A DNA stretch of 64,000 bases, from contig MHZT01000048.1 of NCBI GenBank assembly GCA_001828855.1, forward strand, positions 62,001-126,000. The letters are read 5' to 3'. This document shows, piece after piece, positions 60,341 through 64,000 of this stretch. Source of the stretch: Rhodobacterales bacterium RIFCSPHIGHO2_02_FULL_62_130 (GTDB lineage Bacteria; Pseudomonadota; Alphaproteobacteria; Rhodobacterales; Rhodobacteraceae). The notes below the pieces were generated by a model, which ran no database searches, had not been told where the DNA came from, and worked only from the letters and a program-made list of their open reading frames with translations. The first letter of the stretch is position 1. Each line of letters opens with the position of its first letter. Both the position numbers and the translations under genes were made by a program.

Positions 60341-60422
60341 TTCATCTTGGTCTAAATACTCCCGCCGGAGGCACCCGACGCAACGGCAGAGCCTCCGGCG
60401 GGAGTATTTGAGCCAAGATGAA
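60341..60422. repeat. Family 2 palindrome, near-perfect full copy
   Basis: The 32-base arms (60341-60372 and 60391-60422) are reverse complements with three adjacent mismatches only. They have the order TTCATCTTGG, three variable bases, AAATACTCCCGCCGGAGGC, with an 18-base loop. It lies between the convergent glutathione transferase and ALDH16 genes. The position and strong stem suit a two-way terminator or an RNA 3'-end stabiliser. Confidence 0.92.
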
Positions 60423-60430
60423 GCCGCAAT

Positions 60431-62773
60431 CTATTCGCCGTAAGGCACCCAGACGGTTTTGACCTGCGTGGCGTGGCGCAGGAAACTACGGCCTTCGCCA
60501 TCCGCCCGGAACCAGTCGCGCGCGCGGGCATGGTTCACCCATGTGCGTTTCAGGTTGCCCGCCGCCTCTTTCTCGATCAGCGCCGAGATCGGGCTGGAAG
60601 AGAAGGACCAGACCGCATCCACATCCAGATGCCCCGCCAAGGGTTTGGCGAGTTCGGCATGGTTGCCGGTGATGATATTCACCACGCCCGCAGGCAGGTC
60701 CGAGGTGTCAAGAACCTGATAAAGATCGGTCGCAGCCAAGGGGGCGGTTTGTGACGGCACCAACACGCAGGTATTGCCCATCGCAATCGCGGGGGCCATG
60801 ACCGAGATCAGGCCAAGCAAAGGCGCTTCATCCGGGCAAAGCGCACCGATCACGCCGCAAGGCTCATTCATCGCAATCGCCACGCCGCGCAGGGGAACCG
60901 ATTTCACCGCGCCATCGTATTTGTCGGCCCAAGCAGCATAGGTGAACAGACGCTGGATGCTGGCTTCGACCTCATCCGCGCCGGATTTTCCGGTCAGGTC
61001 GCGCAGGCGGGCGGCGAATTCATCTGCCCGTGCCGACAGGTTTTCGGCAATGTAGAACAGGATCTGCGCGCGGTTATGCGCGGTGGCCTTGCCCCAGCCT
61101 TTGGCGGCATGGGCGGCCTCGACCGCGTTGCGGATGTCCTTGCGGTTGCCAAGCCCGACATGGCCCAGCAGTTTTCCTTTGGGCGACCAGACCGCTTGGG
61201 AATAGCCGCCATCGGGCCGCGCCTGCTTGCCCCCGACGTAAAGTTTTGCAGTGCGGTCCAGACCATCGACCTCGGCCAGCGCGGGTTCTGCCACCGCCTT
61301 GGCAGGGGCCAGAGCCTTGGTCTTGCCCGCTGGTTTCAGATAGGCCAGCAGCCCTTCCCAGCCGCCCTCGCGGCCAAATCCGCTTTCGCGCACACCACCA
61401 AAGCCCGCCGCCGCGTCGAACAGGTTGGTCGCATTGACCCAGACCACCCCTGCCTTGATCTTGGGCGCAATGTCCAAGGCCAGATTGACGTTTTCCGTCC
61501 AGACCGAGGCTGCCAACCCGTAGCGGGTGTTGTTCGCCAGATCGACCGCCTCAACCGGAGTGCGGAAGGTCATCGACACCAGAACCGGTCCGAAGATTTC
61601 CTCCTGCATCAAGGGCGAGGCCGCAGACAGTCCGGTGATCAGCGTCGGCGGATAGTAGCAGCCCGCAGGCACATCACAGGCTGCGTGGTAAACTTGCCCG
61701 TCCTTGCAGCCCTGCACCAGCCCCGTGATCGTGGCCAGTTGCACCGGATCGACAATCGCCCCCACATCGATGCACTTGTCCAACGGATCGCCCAGCCGCA
61801 GCCCGTCCATCCGGCGTTTCAGCTTGTCATGGAAGCGATCTGCAATGCCTTCCTGCACCAGAAGGCGCGAACCCGCGCAGCAGACCTGCCCCTGATTGAA
61901 CCAGATCGCATCGACCAGCCCTTCAATGGCGCTGTCGATATCGGCGTCGTCAAAGACGATATAGGGCGACTTGCCGCCCAGTTCCAAGGTCAGCGCCTTG
62001 CCGCTGCCTGCCGTGGCTTCGCGGATCTTGCGGCCTACGGCGGTTGAGCCGGTGAAGGCGATCTTGTTCACATCCGCATGGCTGACCAGCGCCGCGCCGG
62101 TTTCGCCATCGCCGGTGACGATGTTCAGAACGCCTTTGGGGAGACCCGCCTCGCGCGTGATCTCGGCAAACAGCAGCGCGGTCAGCGGCGTATACTCCGC
62201 CGGTTTCAGCACCACCGTATTGCCCGCCGCCAAGGCCGGGGCGACTTTCCATGCCAGCATCAACAGCGGGAAGTTCCACGGGATCACCGCGCCACAAACC
62301 CCCAGCGGCTCCTGATCGGGCAGTTCCGAGGACAAAAGCTGTGCCAGACCCGCGTGATAATAGAAATGCCGCGCGACCAGCGGCACATCGATGTCGCGCG
62401 CCTCGCGGATCGGTTTGCCGTTGTCCATCGTTTCCAGCACGGCCAGCAGGCGGGAATGTTTCTGCACCAGTCGCGCCAGCGCGTACAGATATTTCGCCCG
62501 TTGATGCCCCGAAAGCCGCGCCCATTTCGGTTGCGCCTTGCGCGCCGCCGCAACGGCTGCATCCAGATCACCCACCGAGCCTTGCGTCACCGCTGCCAGC
62601 ACCTTGCCTGTAGCGGGGTTCTTGGTTTCAAACGTATCACCGGCGGCGGTAAACGCCCCGTCGATCCAATGGCCAAAGCGGCCCTGATGCTTGGCGATCC
62701 ATGCCAAAGCCTCGGCATTCGATTCAGGCGCGGGGCCGTAGGCCATGCTGTCAAAGATGTCACGAACGGTCAT
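60431..62773 (-). CDS. ALDH16-type two-domain aldehyde dehydrogenase
   Basis: A 780-residue aldehyde dehydrogenase made of a full catalytic unit (about 1-500) and a C-terminal ALDH-like pseudo-domain (about 510-780). The first has IPWNFPLLMLAWK, FTGSTAVGRKI, LELGGKSPY (Glu near 264) and FNQGQVCCAGSR with the catalytic Cys298. The second has normal fold segments but no catalytic cysteine motif. This is the ALDH16 layout; bacterial ALDH16 is a known active enzyme. Three bases separate it from deoC, so acetaldehyde from DeoC is a plausible substrate. Confidence 0.92.
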   Translation of the reverse strand: MTVRDIFDSMAYGPAPESNAEALAWIAKHQGRFGHWIDGAFTAAGDTFETKNPATGKVLAAVTQGSVGDLDAAVAAARKAQPKWARLSGHQRAKYLYALARLVQKHSRLLAVLETMDNGKPIREARDIDVPLVARHFYYHAGLAQLLSSELPDQEPLGVCGAVIPWNFPLLMLAWKVAPALAAGNTVVLKPAEYTPLTALLFAEITREAGLPKGVLNIVTGDGETGAALVSHADVNKIAFTGSTAVGRKIREATAGSGKALTLELGGKSPYIVFDDADIDSAIEGLVDAIWFNQGQVCCAGSRLLVQEGIADRFHDKLKRRMDGLRLGDPLDKCIDVGAIVDPVQLATITGLVQGCKDGQVYHAACDVPAGCYYPPTLITGLSAASPLMQEEIFGPVLVSMTFRTPVEAVDLANNTRYGLAASVWTENVNLALDIAPKIKAGVVWVNATNLFDAAAGFGGVRESGFGREGGWEGLLAYLKPAGKTKALAPAKAVAEPALAEVDGLDRTAKLYVGGKQARPDGGYSQAVWSPKGKLLGHVGLGNRKDIRNAVEAAHAAKGWGKATAHNRAQILFYIAENLSARADEFAARLRDLTGKSGADEVEASIQRLFTYAAWADKYDGAVKSVPLRGVAIAMNEPCGVIGALCPDEAPLLGLISVMAPAIAMGNTCVLVPSQTAPLAATDLYQVLDTSDLPAGVVNIITGNHAELAKPLAGHLDVDAVWSFSSSPISALIEKEAAGNLKRTWVNHARARDWFRADGEGRSFLRHATQVKTVWVPYGE

Positions 62774-62776
62774 GGA

Positions 62777-63763
62777 TCACCCCATCGCATGGCGGTTGGC
62801 GGCCGAATAGTGGCCGGTCAGGTAATGTTCAAGCTGGCGCTCGATGTCGCCCAGTAGCGACGACGCCCCGAACCGGAACAGGTCGGGTTGCAGCCACGGA
62901 TGGCCCAATTCGTCCTTCATCAGGGACAGATAGACCAGCGCATCCTTGGCCTTGGCAATGCCGCCCGCAGGCTTGTAACCCACCTTGATGCCCGTCCGCG
63001 ACTCATAGTCCCGAATGCAGCGGATCATCGTCAAGGACACCGGCAGAGTGGCGTTCACCGGCTCTTTTCCGGTCGAGGTCTTGATGAAATCCGCCCCCGC
63101 CATCATGCAGATCAACGAGGCCCGCGCGACATTGCGCAGGGTGCCAAGCTCGCCCGTTGCCAGAATGGCCTTTACATGCGCCTCGCCACAGGCCGCGCGC
63201 ATTTCTGCCATTTCATCATAAAGCGCCTGCCAGTTCTGCGTCAGCACATGGCGGCGCGAGATGACAATATCGATCTCTTTCGCCCCCGCCTTCACGCTTT
63301 CGCCAATTTCCGCGATCCGCAGGCGGTAAGGCGACAGGCCCGCCGGAAAGCCGGTGGATACCGCCGCCACAGGGATATTCGTGCCTTCCAGCGCGCGAAC
63401 GGCGGTTTCCACCATCTCGTGATAGACACAAACCGCGCCGGTGGTCAGCCCCGGCAGCCCCAGCTTTTCCAGCATCCAAGGTGCCACGGGTTGCCGCGCC
63501 TTGGCGCAAAGCCGCTGCACCCGTCCCGCCGTGTCATCACCCGACAGCGTGGTAAGGTCGATCAGCGAAATCGCCTTCAAAAGCCACGCCGCCTGATATT
63601 CCTTCTTGACGCTGCGCCGCCCGCCCAGCGTCGCCACCCGCCGCTCGATCGCCGAGGTATTGGCCTGTACCGAGGCCACCCAATCCAGATCAAGCGGCAT
63701 GCCGGGATTGCGCGCATGCGCCACCTGCGGCAGTTGGGTCTTTACGGGATCAAGGGTCTGCAT
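62777..63763 (-). CDS. deoC: Deoxyribose-phosphate aldolase
   Basis: Splits 2-deoxyribose-5-phosphate into glyceraldehyde-3-phosphate and acetaldehyde. The 328-residue class I aldolase carries the Schiff-base lysine in DFIKTSTGKEP, the second lysine in VGYKPAGGIA and the acidic residue in EIDIVISRRHVL. It is longer than the 220-260-residue short type, matching the long DeoC group. GGAG lies 8 bases before ATG 63763. It is co-transcribed with the ALDH16 gene. No other deo genes are in view. Confidence 0.93.
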   Translation of the reverse strand: MQTLDPVKTQLPQVAHARNPGMPLDLDWVASVQANTSAIERRVATLGGRRSVKKEYQAAWLLKAISLIDLTTLSGDDTAGRVQRLCAKARQPVAPWMLEKLGLPGLTTGAVCVYHEMVETAVRALEGTNIPVAAVSTGFPAGLSPYRLRIAEIGESVKAGAKEIDIVISRRHVLTQNWQALYDEMAEMRAACGEAHVKAILATGELGTLRNVARASLICMMAGADFIKTSTGKEPVNATLPVSLTMIRCIRDYESRTGIKVGYKPAGGIAKAKDALVYLSLMKDELGHPWLQPDLFRFGASSLLGDIERQLEHYLTGHYSAANRHAMG

Positions 63764-63858
63764 CGGGCGCGCTCCGCCGTTGTGACAACGTGGCAGGTTT
63801 GCATGGCAGCCTTGCCTCTGACAAGGCCGTGCGTCGGTTATTTTATCACTTGGTCAAA

Positions 63859-64000
63859 TCATTCTTGCGGTGGGGGCGTGAACCCAGCCCAATCGCTTCC
63901 GGTTCCCGTCGGGGGAAGGCCTTTGCGATCCACCGTGCCATGCAGATGTGCCTTGGCCAGATAAAGGGCGGTCAAAGGGGCGGTCAGGAACAGGAATACC
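63859..64000 (-). CDS. C-terminal end of an MnhG/PhaG-like cation antiporter subunit (partial)
   Basis: Reading leftwards from the window edge, the frame gives 46 residues and a TGA at 63859. They begin VFLFLTAPLTALYLAKAHLHG, a hydrophobic helix and short tail typical of the end of Mrp/Pha antiporter subunit G. The rest lies beyond the window. Identity is tentative because only the last helix is visible. Confidence 0.5.
   Translation of the reverse strand, partial: VFLFLTAPLTALYLAKAHLHGTVDRKGLPPTGTGSDWAGFTPPPQE

Noticed and set aside
1-64000. tRNA genes, CRISPR arrays, insertion sequences or prophage genes
   Set aside because: I looked for cloverleaf arms, regular spaced repeats, transposase motifs and phage structural genes and saw none.

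Overview
The window reads as chromosomal core DNA of a GC-rich alphaproteobacterium, most likely of the Rhodobacter/Paracoccus group (Rhodobacteraceae, Paracoccaceae). The pointers are a complete ccoNOQP-ccoGHIS set with FNR boxes, a TrcR/DUF1013 regulator, a plant/alphaproteobacterial-type glutamate-cysteine ligase, COQ9, a mitochondrial-like CHCC zinc-finger protein, and two families of short intergenic palindromes. I see no phage, insertion sequence, CRISPR array, rRNA or tRNA. Genes are packed tightly, often with 1-8 bp start/stop overlaps, and no gene-free stretch exceeds 300 bp (the longest is 8152-8444, which holds a hairpin and an FNR box).

Layout. 1-4.5 kb: start of an unidentified gene, endonuclease III (nth), a PfkB adenosine kinase, a secreted RNase T2, the TrcR-like regulator and a tandem universal stress protein. 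4.5-12.7 kb: the cbb3 high-affinity terminal oxidase (ccoNOQP) and its assembly/copper-delivery genes (ccoGHIS). Two FNR boxes lie between usp and ccoN and one lies before ccoG, so this block is probably switched on at low oxygen. 12.7-19.5 kb: AlgH/YqgE, a periplasmic DsbD-N-like protein, a family-4 uracil-DNA glycosylase that has lost most iron-sulfur cysteines, then pyrB, two small membrane proteins, a dihydroorotase-like protein without its metal-binding residues, an AT-rich orphan membrane protein, plsY and a secreted protein. 19.5-33.7 kb: gshA, rsmE, ubiA, an OmpA-like envelope protein, an alpha/beta hydrolase, gabD, an unusual SDR, an ECF sigma factor coupled to a von Willebrand A (vWA) protein, Hsp20 and a secreted trypsin-like protease.

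33.7-37.6 kb: glycolate oxidase glcDEF, with a palindrome cluster between glcD and glcE. 37.7-45.1 kb: a DUF599 protein and a four-gene MoxR-DUF58-DUF4159-membrane vWA operon whose genes all overlap by 4 bp. 45.1-51.8 kb: DUF1285, hydroxypyruvate isomerase, CHCC zinc finger, polA and small conserved genes. 51.8-54.4 kb: a core-2/xylosyltransferase-like GT14 enzyme divergent from an HNK-1-type sulfotransferase, which suggests a sulfated surface glycan. 54.5-64 kb: quinone oxidoreductase, coq9, rpsU, an Lrp regulator divergent from alanine dehydrogenase, an MsrQ-like haem protein, mscL, a Nu-type glutathione transferase, then deoC with a two-domain ALDH16, and the end of an MnhG-like antiporter subunit.

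The points most worth following up are the two palindrome families that recur through the window, the sulfated-glycan pair, the MoxR/vWA operon, the probably non-catalytic dihydroorotase beside pyrB, the AT-rich insert before plsY, and the deoC-ALDH16 pair.
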